In this document: one piece after another, positions 49,843-60,605 of the stretch
How the letters are laid out: every line of letters begins with the position of its first letter
Numbering within the stretch: the first letter of the stretch is position 1
NCBI GenBank assembly: GCA_046733475.1
Contig: JBKPPF010000024.1
Location: forward strand, 22,089-86,088
Source: DATEOR01 sp046733475
Lineage (GTDB): Bacteria; Actinomycetota; Thermoleophilia; Gaiellales; Gaiellaceae
Direction: 5' to 3'
DNA: 64,000 nt
Position numbers and translations under genes: made by a program
Notes under the pieces: model-generated
The model's input: the letters and a program-made list of their open reading frames with translations, nothing else
Databases searched by the model: none
What the model was told of the DNA's origin: nothing

Positions 49843-49918
49843 AAATCCACAGGCGAAAAACCGCATGGCCACAGGCCTCACCCCATCTTTCCACAGCTGT
49901 GGAGACTGCTGTGGAAAG
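49843..49918. other. DnaA-box cluster in the rpmH–dnaA intergenic region (origin candidate)
   Basis: The 393-base gap between rpmH and dnaA is the only long non-coding stretch. It holds AAATCCACA (49843-49851) and a symmetrical set: CTTTCCACA (49887-49895), TGTGGAGAC (49898-49906) and TGTGGAAAG (49910-49918), where the first and last are exact reverse complements and CCACAGCTGTGG is a palindrome. Each differs from TTATCCACA by two bases or so. It may belong to the replication origin or autoregulate dnaA. From 49654 to 49842 only the rpmH promoter was recognised. Confidence 0.55.
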
Positions 49919-49976
49919 GAAGAATTTGCCTGCTTAGGCCCCGTTTTCCGCGCGTCGGGCGGCATGTTTTCAAGCG

Positions 49977-50005
49977 TTGAGGGGCTTCGGTGGCGTTGCT
50001 ATGAT
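49977..50005 (+). promoter_or_regulatory. dnaA promoter
   Basis: TTGAGG (49977-49982), a 17-base spacer, and TATGAT (50000-50005) preceded by TGC (extended -10). Transcription would start near 50012 and leave a 35-base leader with a GGAGGGAG ribosome-binding stretch (50027-50033 region) before the GTG at 50047. The DnaA boxes lie just upstream, fitting autoregulation. Confidence 0.6.
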
Positions 50006-50046
50006 CGCCGCTTCTCGGAGTCTGGCGGAGGGAGCAATAAGCCGGC

Positions 50047-51384
50047 GTGCAACGCCCTGCTGAACTGAGCGCGGAATCACTGTGGACCGAGGTATCGAAC
50101 CGCCTCAGGGACGCACTGAGCGAATCGACGTTTACGACGTGGTTCGCCGACACGGAGCCGATCGAGCTCGGCAGTGAGCACTTCGTTCTCGCCGTTCCGA
50201 ACGACTTCACGCGCACCTGGATCGAGGATCACTTCCTCGACCTGATCCATGCCGCGATCCGCGAGACGGTGGGCAGCGACCGCACCGTACGGCTCGCGGT
50301 GCGCGAACTCGACGAGTCGCAGCAGTTCGAGTCACCGCCGCCGGCGCGGTTCGGCGAGGGCCTGAACCCGAAGTACACCTTCGACCTCTTCGTCATCGGG
50401 TCGTCGAACCGTTTCGCGCATGCGGCGGCACTCGCCGTCGCCGAGGCGCCGGCCCAGGCCTACAACCCCCTCTTCATCTACGGCGGCACAGGTCTCGGAA
50501 AGACACACCTCCTCCAGGCAATCGCGAGCTACATCGGCGAGCACTCGCGCAACCTCTCCGCGCGCTACGTGACGAGCGAGATCTTCATGAACGACTTCAT
50601 CAACTCGCTCCGCGACAAGCGCATCGAGGGCTTCAAGCAGCGCTACCGGCACTACGACGTGCTCCTGATCGACGACATCCAGTTCTTCGAGCACAAGGAG
50701 CGGATCCAGGAGGAGTTCTTCCACACCTTCAACTCGCTCTACGAGGCCGGCCGGCAGATCGTCATCTCGTCGGACCGCCCGCCGCGCGCGATCGCGACCC
50801 TCGAGGCGCGCCTACGGTCGCGGTTCGAATGGGGCCTCATCACGGACATCCAGGCGCCCGACCTCGAGACTCGCATCGCGATCCTCCGGAAGAAGGTGAA
50901 GACGGACGCGATCCACGTGCCCGACACGCAGGTCCTCACCTTCATCGCGAGCCGCATCTCGACGAACATTCGCGAGCTCGAGGGCGCGCTCACTCGCGTT
51001 GTCGCGTTCTCGTCTCTGACCGGTCGGCCGATGACCGTCGAGCTGGCCCAGGAAGTGCTCAAAGACGTCTTTCCACAGGGCGAGCTGCCCGAGGTCTCCG
51101 TCGAGCGGATCCAGGACGCCGTGGTCGAGCGCTTCGGCATCTCGATGCAGGAGCTCACCGGCGACCGCCGCTCGCAGCAGATCGTCTATCCCCGGCAGGT
51201 GGCGATGTACCTCTGCCGCGAGCTGACGGACAGCTCCCTGCCCAAGATCGGGAAGAAGTTCGGCGGCCGCGACCACACGACTGTCATCCACGCGACGTCG
51301 AAGATCGCGAAGCTCATCCAGGAAGACCGGAGCGTCTACAACCTCGTCCAGGAGCTGACGGCGAGGATCAAGCAGCCCCGGTGA
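50047..51384 (+). CDS. dnaA: Chromosomal replication initiator protein DnaA
   Basis: 445 residues. Domain I (about 8-75, LWTEVSNRLRDALSESTFTTWF), a short linker, AAA+ domain III with Walker A GGTGLGKTH near 146-154, Walker B LLIDDIQFFEHKERI, and domain IV with the DNA-binding signature GGRDHTTVIHATSKI near 413-427. The linker between domains I and III is much shorter than in Streptomyces. GTG start at 50047, with an upstream purine-rich site. Confidence 0.97.
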   Translation: MQRPAELSAESLWTEVSNRLRDALSESTFTTWFADTEPIELGSEHFVLAVPNDFTRTWIEDHFLDLIHAAIRETVGSDRTVRLAVRELDESQQFESPPPARFGEGLNPKYTFDLFVIGSSNRFAHAAALAVAEAPAQAYNPLFIYGGTGLGKTHLLQAIASYIGEHSRNLSARYVTSEIFMNDFINSLRDKRIEGFKQRYRHYDVLLIDDIQFFEHKERIQEEFFHTFNSLYEAGRQIVISSDRPPRAIATLEARLRSRFEWGLITDIQAPDLETRIAILRKKVKTDAIHVPDTQVLTFIASRISTNIRELEGALTRVVAFSSLTGRPMTVELAQEVLKDVFPQGELPEVSVERIQDAVVERFGISMQELTGDRRSQQIVYPRQVAMYLCRELTDSSLPKIGKKFGGRDHTTVIHATSKIAKLIQEDRSVYNLVQELTARIKQPR

Positions 51385-51562
51385 ACAACGCCCTGTGCAC
51401 ACCTGGCGAAAACTGGGGAAACCACCCCTCGAGCTCGTCGCCCTGTCGACAAGTCCCTCTTGTCCACAAAAACCGTCCACTGGCGTTTCGCAGCAACCAT
51501 GCGGAAACACCCCGTCTTCCCCGTCGTTCACACTCCCTATGACTACGAAGAGGTTTTATTAA
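51385..51562. other. dnaA–dnaN intergenic region with DnaA boxes (origin candidate)
   Basis: 178 bases. A perfect actinobacterial DnaA box, TTGTCCACA, lies at 51460-51468, with CTGTCGACA at 51443-51451 and further TCCAC/TGTGCAC half-matches around it. A short AT-rich stretch (AGGTTTTATTAA, 51551-51562) ends at the dnaN start. In many actinobacteria oriC lies exactly here. The space is small, so the working origin may involve both this gap and the one before dnaA. GAAGAGG (51547 on) serves as the dnaN ribosome-binding site. Confidence 0.55.
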
Positions 51563-52705
51563 ATGGCAAGCATCGATACCGTTGTTGGCACGACGATGAA
51601 GGTCACATGCGGTAGGGACGAGCTCGCGGACAAACTTCAGCTCGCCGGCCGCGGGGTGTCGACCCGCACACAAAGCGTCCAGATCCTCGGGGGAATCATG
51701 TTGCGCGCCACCGAGGGCCAACTCCACCTCTCCGCGACGGACATGGAGATCTCACTCCGGGTCGCCCTTGATGCGCGGGTCGAGGACGAGGGCGCCGTGG
51801 TCGTGCCGGGACGGTTGCTCGTGGACATCGTCCGCCTCCTTCCTGCCGGCGAAGTGACGATCGGCCATCGTGCGGAGGAGGGCGTCGCCGAGCTCACGTG
51901 TGGCTCCGCGTCGTACAAGCTGCACACGTACGCTGCCGAAGATTTTCCCCGCCTTCCGGAGATCGATCCGGAGACCGCGTTCACGGTCGACAGGGAGGCC
52001 TTCGTCGAGACCATCGCCCGCGTCAGCCGCTCGTCCTCCCGCGACGAGTCGCGCCCTGTCCTCACCGGGATTCTCGTCCGCTTCGAGGGTGAGAAGCTCG
52101 TGATGGCCGCGACGGACTCCTACCGGCTGAGCGTGAAGGAGACCATGCTCGACAAGGGCCCCGGGCAGGAGCTCGAGGCGATCGTGCCGGCGCGAGCCCT
52201 CTCCGAGCTCTTGCGCATCGGCCAGGGCGGCGAGCCGGGGACGATCTCGATCGGCGTGCAGGAGAACCAGATCGTTTTCGGGGTCGGCGACGTCTGGCTC
52301 ACCGCGCGACGGATCGACGGCCAGTTCCCGAACTACAAGCAACTCATCCCGGAGACCTTCGAGGCCGAGATCCAGCTTCCGCGCGACGAGTTCGTCGAAA
52401 TCGTCCGTCGCGCGTCGCTCATGGCCCAGCGCAAGTCGCCGCTCCGCCTCCGGTTCGAGAGCGGCGAGCTCACGGTCTCCGCGCAGACGCAGGATGTCGG
52501 CGAGGCGCGGGAGTCGCTCCCCATGTCGTACTCCGGGGACACGATCGAGATCGGCTTCAACGCGGAGTTCCTGCGCGACGGACTCGAATCGGTCGGCGAC
52601 GACTCGGTGCGCTTCAAGCTCATCAGCCCGCTCAGGCCGGGGCTCATCCTCGGGGAGTCGGACGACTTCCTGTACCTGATCATGCCGATCCGGCTCGCCG
52701 GCTGA
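51563..52705 (+). CDS. dnaN: DNA polymerase III beta subunit (sliding clamp)
   Basis: 380 residues, the usual length. Three clamp domains of similar fold; N-terminal CGRDELADKLQLAGRGVSTR, the RPVLTGILV and ATDSYRLSVKE blocks of domain 2, and a C-terminal DDFLYLIMPIRL that contributes to the partner-binding cleft. The ATG at 51563 has GAAGAGG upstream; a second ATG 11 codons in (MKVTCGRDEL) would match most homologues more closely. The stop TGA overlaps the recF CTG. Confidence 0.96.
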   Translation: MASIDTVVGTTMKVTCGRDELADKLQLAGRGVSTRTQSVQILGGIMLRATEGQLHLSATDMEISLRVALDARVEDEGAVVVPGRLLVDIVRLLPAGEVTIGHRAEEGVAELTCGSASYKLHTYAAEDFPRLPEIDPETAFTVDREAFVETIARVSRSSSRDESRPVLTGILVRFEGEKLVMAATDSYRLSVKETMLDKGPGQELEAIVPARALSELLRIGQGGEPGTISIGVQENQIVFGVGDVWLTARRIDGQFPNYKQLIPETFEAEIQLPRDEFVEIVRRASLMAQRKSPLRLRFESGELTVSAQTQDVGEARESLPMSYSGDTIEIGFNAEFLRDGLESVGDDSVRFKLISPLRPGLILGESDDFLYLIMPIRLAG

Positions 52706-53763
52706 TCGTCGGCCACGCCTCGCTCCGGAACTTCCGCTCCTACGCCGAGCTCGAGCTCGATCTCGTGCCCGGGCTCGTCCTCGTGACCGGCCCCAACGGC
52801 GTCGGGAAGACGAATTTGCTCGAGGCGCTTCACGTCGGCGCCCAGGGGTTCTCCCCGCGTACCCGTTCCGAGCCACGACTCGTCCATTTCGGCGAGGAGG
52901 CGGCGCGTGTGCGGCTGCAAGGAACCTCCGCGCAGAGCTCCTTCGAGACCCAGGTCGACCTCGCGCCCGGATCCGCGAAGGAGGTGCGCCTGAACGGCGC
53001 CGCGCTGGCGAGCGGCGAGGAGCTTCGCTCGAGGCTCGCGGCGCTCGTCTTCACGCCCGAGCGCCTCGCGGTCGTGAAGGGCGGGCCGATCGTTCGCCGT
53101 GCCTATCTCGACCGCATGCTCGGCCGGGTTTTCCCCAGCCGTGCGGAGATCTCGCCGACCTACGGCCGCGCGGTGGCGCAGCGGAATGCAGCGCTTCGAC
53201 GGGTGCGCGCCGGCGAGGCCGGCCTCGACTCCGTGGAACCCTGGACGGCGCAGGTGGCGGCACTCGGGACCGAGCTCGACGCCGCGCGCTCGGATCTGGC
53301 CGCGCTCCTTGACCCGGGATTCTCGAGAGTCGCCGAGTCGCTCGGACTGATGGAAGCTCTGCTCACGTACGACGGTCACGGCCTCACGGTCCAGGAGCTG
53401 GACGAACGCCTTCCCCGCGACCTCGAGCGTGCGGTCACCGGTGTGGGGCCGCACCTTCGCGACGCATCGATCACAGCCGGCGGTCGCGAGCTGCGCGGCT
53501 TCGGCTCGCAGGGGGAGCAGCGCACGGCTGTCCTCGCGCTCGTCCTTGCCGAGGCGGAGCTTCTGGTGGATCGCCGGGGCGAGCCGCCGCTTCTCCTTCT
53601 CGACGACGTCTTCAGCGAGCTCGACACAGAACGCCGCGGCGCCCTTCTCGCCCAGCTTCCCGCGGACGCCCAGACGGTGATCACGGCGACGCACAAACCG
53701 GGCGTGGCCGAGCCGGACCTGATCGTCGAGGTCACTCCCGGAGACGCGAAAGCCGCGGCGTGA
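52702..53763 (+). CDS. recF: DNA replication and repair protein RecF
   Basis: 353 residues if begun at CTG 52702. An SMC-like ATPase: the N-terminal ASLRNFRSYAELELDL, Walker A GPNGVGKTN, the LVFTPERLAVVKGGP block, the signature FGSQGEQRTAVLALVLAEAEL and Walker B LLLLDDVFSELD. The first canonical start (GTG at 52765) would delete the conserved first strand and LRNFRSY. No ATG, GTG or TTG lies in frame for about 120 bases upstream, but CTG 52702-52704 overlaps the dnaN stop as CTGA, exactly like the GTGA overlaps elsewhere. RecF loads RecA at gaps. Confidence 0.93.
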   Translation: MIVGHASLRNFRSYAELELDLVPGLVLVTGPNGVGKTNLLEALHVGAQGFSPRTRSEPRLVHFGEEAARVRLQGTSAQSSFETQVDLAPGSAKEVRLNGAALASGEELRSRLAALVFTPERLAVVKGGPIVRRAYLDRMLGRVFPSRAEISPTYGRAVAQRNAALRRVRAGEAGLDSVEPWTAQVAALGTELDAARSDLAALLDPGFSRVAESLGLMEALLTYDGHGLTVQELDERLPRDLERAVTGVGPHLRDASITAGGRELRGFGSQGEQRTAVLALVLAEAELLVDRRGEPPLLLLDDVFSELDTERRGALLAQLPADAQTVITATHKPGVAEPDLIVEVTPGDAKAAA

Positions 53764-54233
53764 GATTCGGCCCGCTCCGGCCGATCGAGGACGAGGTGCG
53801 CCGCGAGCTCGCCCGTTTCGGCCCGGCTGCGGGCCTCGGGGACATCGTCGCCGCATGGCCCGAGTCCGTGGGGGCGGGGATCGCCGCGAATGCGTGGCCG
53901 GCCCGCCTCGCGCGGGACGGAAGCCTCCACGTTTCCACGAGCTCGAGCGCGTGGGCCTTCGAGCTCACGCAACTTGCAGTCTCGATCCTGGAGCGGTTGC
54001 AGGAGCGCCTGGGGGAGTCCGCGCCGGCCTCGTTGCGGTTCGCTCCGGGCCCGCTTCCGGAGGCCGGGCCGGAACCTGTAGAAGCATCGAAACGGACCGT
54101 GCCGAAGGTCAGCGAGGCCGACCGCGCGGAGGGCGCGCGGATCGCCGCGACAATCGAGAATCTGGGTCTGCGAGAGGCGGTTGCGCGGGCTGCTGAGGCC
54201 AGTTTGGCGGCCGGTTCCAACCGCTCGATCTGA
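53760..54233 (+). CDS. DUF721 / DciA-like protein
   Basis: 157 residues. The DUF721 domain (about 1-95): LGDIVAAWPESVGAGIAANAWPARLARDGSLHVSTSSSAWAFELTQL (read in parts), then an unstructured tail and a C-terminal helix. DciA proteins of this family interact with the replicative helicase and are found in species lacking DnaC. Its place between recF and gyrB is the standard actinobacterial order. The GTG overlaps the recF stop (GTGA). Confidence 0.85.
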   Translation: MRFGPLRPIEDEVRRELARFGPAAGLGDIVAAWPESVGAGIAANAWPARLARDGSLHVSTSSSAWAFELTQLAVSILERLQERLGESAPASLRFAPGPLPEAGPEPVEASKRTVPKVSEADRAEGARIAATIENLGLREAVARAAEASLAAGSNRSI

Positions 54234-54278
54234 TAGAGTTCATTGGGCGCGGAAGTAGCCCATTAGCAGGGCTTTTTT
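54231..54278 (+). promoter_or_regulatory. gyrB promoter and three-segment hairpin switch
   Basis: TGATAGAGT (54231-54239) is an extended -10 overlapping the DUF721 stop. Downstream, three short segments can pair in two exclusive ways: A, TGGGC (54244-54248), with B, GCCCA (54258-54262); or B as AGCCC (54257-54261) with C, GGGCT (54269-54273), followed by six T residues. The B:C hairpin looks like an intrinsic terminator and also hides AGGG (54268-54271), the only ribosome-binding candidate for gyrB (ATG 54280). Stems are only five bases, so stability is uncertain. Confidence 0.4.
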
Positions 54279-54279
54279 G

Positions 54280-56665
54280 ATGGCAGAGAACACTTACTCA
54301 GCAAAAGACATCACGGTTCTCGAGGGCCTCGAACCGGTCCGCCTTCGACCTGGCATGTACATCGGGTCGACCGGAGCGCGCGGGCTCCATCACCTCGTCT
54401 ACGAGGTCGTCGACAACTCCGTCGACGAGGCCCTCGCGGGCCGCAACGAGCGCATCGAGGTCACCCTTCACCCCGACAACTCGGTCACCGTTCGCGACTT
54501 CGGATCGGGGATCCCGGTCGACATCATGCCGGAGCAGGGGCGCCCGGCTCTCGAGGTCGTCCTCACGAAGCTGCACGCCGGCGGAAAGTTCGGAGGGGAC
54601 GGCTACAAGGTCTCCGGCGGACTGCACGGCGTGGGGGTCTCCGTGGTCAACGCGCTCTCCGAGTGGCTCGTCGCGGAGGTGTACCGCGACGGAAAGGTTT
54701 ACCGCCAGGAGTACGAGCGCGGCGTCCCGAAGGCCGACATGGAGGTCACGGGAAAGACCGAGGAGACCGGAACGACGATCACGTTCCTGCCCGACGCGGA
54801 CATCTTCGAGGAGATCGATTTCTCCGTCGAGACGCTCGTCCAGCGCCTCCGCGAGACGGCGTTCCTGACCAAGAGCCTGGCGATCGTCCTCATGGACCTG
54901 CGCGAGGGCGACGACCGGTACGAGTTCAAGTACGACGGCGGCATCCGTGACTTCGTCGTGTACATCAACGACAGCAAGGATCCCATCCACAAGCGGATCG
55001 TCTACTTCGAGTCGGAGAGCGAAGAGGGCACCGTCGAGATCGCCATGCAGTGGAACTCGTCCTACGTGGAGTCGGTGTTCTCCTTCGCGAACAACATCAA
55101 CACCCACGAGGGCGGATCGCACCTCTCGGGCTTCAAGGCCGCGCTGACGGGCACGTTGAACAAGTACGCGCGCGACAAGGGGCTCCTGAAGGAGAAGGAG
55201 GAGAACCTCGAGGGAGAAGACGTGCGCGAAGGGCTCGCCGCAGTCATCTCCATCAAGCTCCGCGACCCGCAGTTCGAGGGCCAGACGAAGACAAAGCTCG
55301 GAAACCCGTGGGTGCGCGGGCTCGTCGAGCAGGCCGTGAACGCGAAGCTCGCCGAGTTCCTCGAGGAAAATCCGACCGACGCTCGCCAGGTGATCCAGAA
55401 GGCGATCGCGGCGCGTAACGCGCGCCAGGCTGCACGGAAGGCGAGGGAGCTCACGCGCCGCAAGGGCGCGCTCGACAGCGCCTCGCTCCCCGGGAAGCTC
55501 GCCGACTGCCAGACACGGGACCCGGCCGAGGCCGAGCTCTACCTCGTCGAGGGGAACTCCGCCGGCGGCTCGGCGGTCGACGCGCGAGACCGGCACTTCC
55601 AGGCGATCCTGCCGCTCCGTGGCAAGGTCATCAACTCGGAGAAGAACCGCATCAACAAGGTGCTTTCGAATGCGGAGATCCAGTCGATCATCACGGCGGT
55701 CGGCACGAGCATCGGCGACGAGTTCGACCTGGAGAAGCTTCGCTATCACCGCGTGATCGTCATGACGGACGCCGACGTCGACGGCTCCCACATCCGCACG
55801 CTGATCCTCACCTTCCTCTACCGGCAGATGGCCGAGCTCGTGGAAGGCGGCCATGTGTACATCGCCGTGCCGCCGCTCTACCGGGTGAAGGTCGGCAGCC
55901 GGGAGGTCTACATCGAGAAGGAGTCCCAGTTCGAGGATCTGCTCGTACGCGAGCGCGTGAAGGACATCGAGGTCGCAGATCGCACCGGCCAGACGCTCAC
56001 GTTCACCGAGCCCAAGTGGAGCAAGTTCTCAAAATCGCTCAATGAGTTCGACGGTTGGCTCGCCAAGGTCAACTCCGAGTTCCGCGACTACGCCTCGCCC
56101 GCGAACTTTGCGGTCGCGCACCGCTTCGTCGAGCACGCCATCGAGGACGTCGCGACCGCTCGGAGCGCTCTGCCCGAACTGAACACGAACGGCTACGAGC
56201 TCGAGGAGGTCCAGGCCCGGATCGACAACTCGTTCCGGCTCAAGGTGACGGAGCGCGCGACGAGCGCGGCGAACCACGTCGACGTGCCCGGGGAGCTGTT
56301 CGGCTCGCCGAGCTATGGGAACCTGCGCAAGGCCTACGAAAAAGCTGCCGAGGTCGTCGGGCTGCCTCCGTTCACGATCACCCTCGGCAAGAAGTCGCGC
56401 CGGGCAGAGACCTTCGACGAGCTCAAGTCCCTGACGCTCGAGCTGGCGAAGGAGGGCATTCAGGTCGCCCGCTTCAAGGGCCTCGGCGAGATGGATCCCT
56501 CCGAGCTCTGGGACACGACCATGGATCCCGCCCGGCGGATGCTCATGCGCGTCGAGGTCGAGGACGCCGCCGAGGCCGACCGCATCTTCTCGATGCTGAT
56601 GGGTGACCAGGTCGAGCCGCGCCGCGAGTTCATCGAACAGAACGCCCAGGATGTGAGGTTCCTCG

Positions 56666-56673
<8 letters not shown>
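54280..56673 (+). CDS. gyrB: DNA gyrase subunit B
   Basis: 797 residues. GHKL ATPase domain with VVDNSVDEALAG and GGLHGVGVSVVNALS; the transducer with QTKTKLGN; TOPRIM with LVEGNSAGGSA and VIVMTDADVDGSHI. Actinobacterial GyrB is normally about 650-690 residues. Here roughly 170 extra residues (about 545-715) lie between TOPRIM and the C-terminal RFKGLGEM block, as in the insertion of E. coli-type GyrB. The ATG at 54280 is chosen over a TTG one codon earlier. It overlaps gyrA by eight bases. Confidence 0.96.
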
Positions 56674-59227
<2,554 letters not shown>

Positions 59228-59230
59228 CGC

Positions 59231-59251
59231 TCTCCTCCGAACAGGAGATTT
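59231..59251 (+). terminator. Weak terminator-like hairpin after gyrA
   Basis: TCTCCT (59231-59236) pairs with AGGAGA (59243-59248) across a six-base loop, followed by only three T residues. It begins three bases after the gyrA stop. Confidence 0.4.
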
Positions 59252-59265
59252 CGGCAGGATTAGCC

Positions 59266-59294
59266 TTCACAAAGCTTCGGCTCGGTGGTAGCTT
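59266..59294 (+). promoter_or_regulatory. Promoter of the MerR-type regulator
   Basis: TTCACA (59266-59271), a 17-base spacer, and TAGCTT (59289-59294). The start would leave a leader of about 34 bases before the ATG at 59335. Confidence 0.5.
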
Positions 59295-59334
59295 CCCCCC
59301 GAAGCGTCCCTCCCGATTCGAAAAGAGCGTCTTC

Positions 59335-59646
59335 ATGGCGGTTTCTCGGCACGTTGACCTGCTTGAACCGATAAACCTGTCCGAGCATCTCGAGAAGGTC
59401 GAGCTCTACCTCGGCCAGGTCTGCCAGGTCGCAGGTATTTCGAAGATGCAGCTCGACTACTGGACGAACAAGGCTCAGATCCCCACGAAAGGCAAGAAGC
59501 AGCGCATTTACGACATGGACGCGCTCGAGACCGTGATGCTGATCAAGCAGGGGAAGGACAAGGGCCTCAACCTTTCGACGGCGATCGAGGCGGCGAGCAA
59601 GTTCAAGGAGGAACGCTCGCCCCGACGCGTTTTCGCGAGGGTCTAG
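59335..59646 (+). CDS. MerR-type helix-turn-helix regulator
   Basis: 103 residues. A winged helix-turn-helix: LYLGQVCQVAGISKMQLDYW (helix-turn-helix, about 25-44), TKGKKQRIYDMDALETVMLIKQGKDKGL (wing and following helix), typical of MerR DNA-binding domains. There is no room for a C-terminal effector domain, only a short helix and a basic tail. Target unknown. It stands alone after gyrA with its own promoter and is convergent with galT, overlapping by four bases. Confidence 0.82.
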   Translation: MAVSRHVDLLEPINLSEHLEKVELYLGQVCQVAGISKMQLDYWTNKAQIPTKGKKQRIYDMDALETVMLIKQGKDKGLNLSTAIEAASKFKEERSPRRVFARV

Positions 59647-60605
59647 GCCTCGCGCAGCACTCCGGCGGCCGACTCGGGCGCGAGCGTGTTCACGAAGTAG
59701 CCCGCGCCGAGCTCGAGCCCGGCCAGGACGGACAGCCGAGGGACCACCTCCAGATGCCAGTGGCCAGAGGCGTGCAGCCACGCGTTGAGTGGGACGGGCC
59801 CCTCCGCGACGTGTAGCCGGCGGATCCCTTCGGAGAGGAGGCGCAGAGCGGCGGCGAGCTCCGGCCCCTCGAAGGGATTCCGGGTGCACTCACGCGGCAC
59901 GACGAGCATCTCGTACGGCTGGCGGCTGGCGAAGGGGCAGAGGAGGAGCAGTCCATCGCGTTCGTCGACGATGCGGATGCGTTGCTGGACCTCCTCGGCG
60001 AGAACCCGGCAGAGGACGCAGCCACCCTCCGCCTCCTGCGCCGCTTGCTCCTGGGCGACGAGCGGCGGCTCCTCCTCGAGCCAGAAAACCTGCGAGTGGC
60101 TGTGCGCAAGGCTGGCGCCCGCGGCCCTGCCCTCATTCACGAGTGCCTGGACGTAGGAGGAGCCTTGCTCATGTGCCGCGGCCGCACGGTTCTGCCACGC
60201 GGCGGCGACCTGCTCGACCTCGCGGCCTGTGAGGTCCGCGAACGTGCGCACGTGTCGCGGCGAGTGGACGACGACCTCCTGCCTGCCCCGAGCGGCGCGT
60301 CTGGCGAAGAGGCCGGTCTTGTCGCCCTCGTCCGACCAGGGGCCGAAGGCGGGGAACTTGTTGGGCACGACCCGCACCCACCAGCCGGGCGCGTCGGCCG
60401 GGCGGCCGGGCGGGCCGATCGCGAATGTCTCGGGAGGCGTGGCCGATTCGCGGCCGGCGCAGAAGGGACAGCCGGCAACGTCGTTTCCGGACTCGTCCGC
60501 GTCAGGCCGCCCTGCGCCGGGCCGGTGGGCCCTCGCCGGCGCGATCACCACCCAGCGGCCGGAGACCGGGTCGCGGCGAAGCTCGGGAGGAGTCTCGGTG
60601 CTCAG
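59643..60605 (-). CDS. galT: Galactose-1-phosphate uridylyltransferase-like protein
   Basis: 320 residues if begun at CTG 60605. GalT/HIT fold: ELRRDPVSGRWVVIAPARA at the N-terminus, zinc-binding CPFC, VRVVPNKFPAF, the catalytic HSHSQ (near 173-177, usually HPHxQ), and the C-terminal HWHLEVVPRL. The ELRRDP block lies upstream of the first canonical start (GTG at 60551). A TAG stands directly before the CTG in the same frame, so translation must begin at the CTG (or at a less likely codon after it). The CTG overlaps the slipin stop as CTGA. No galK or galE is adjacent; the substrate sugar is inferred. Confidence 0.87.
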   Translation of the reverse strand: MSTETPPELRRDPVSGRWVVIAPARAHRPGAGRPDADESGNDVAGCPFCAGRESATPPETFAIGPPGRPADAPGWWVRVVPNKFPAFGPWSDEGDKTGLFARRAARGRQEVVVHSPRHVRTFADLTGREVEQVAAAWQNRAAAAHEQGSSYVQALVNEGRAAGASLAHSHSQVFWLEEEPPLVAQEQAAQEAEGGCVLCRVLAEEVQQRIRIVDERDGLLLLCPFASRQPYEMLVVPRECTRNPFEGPELAAALRLLSEGIRRLHVAEGPVPLNAWLHASGHWHLEVVPRLSVLAGLELGAGYFVNTLAPESAAGVLREA

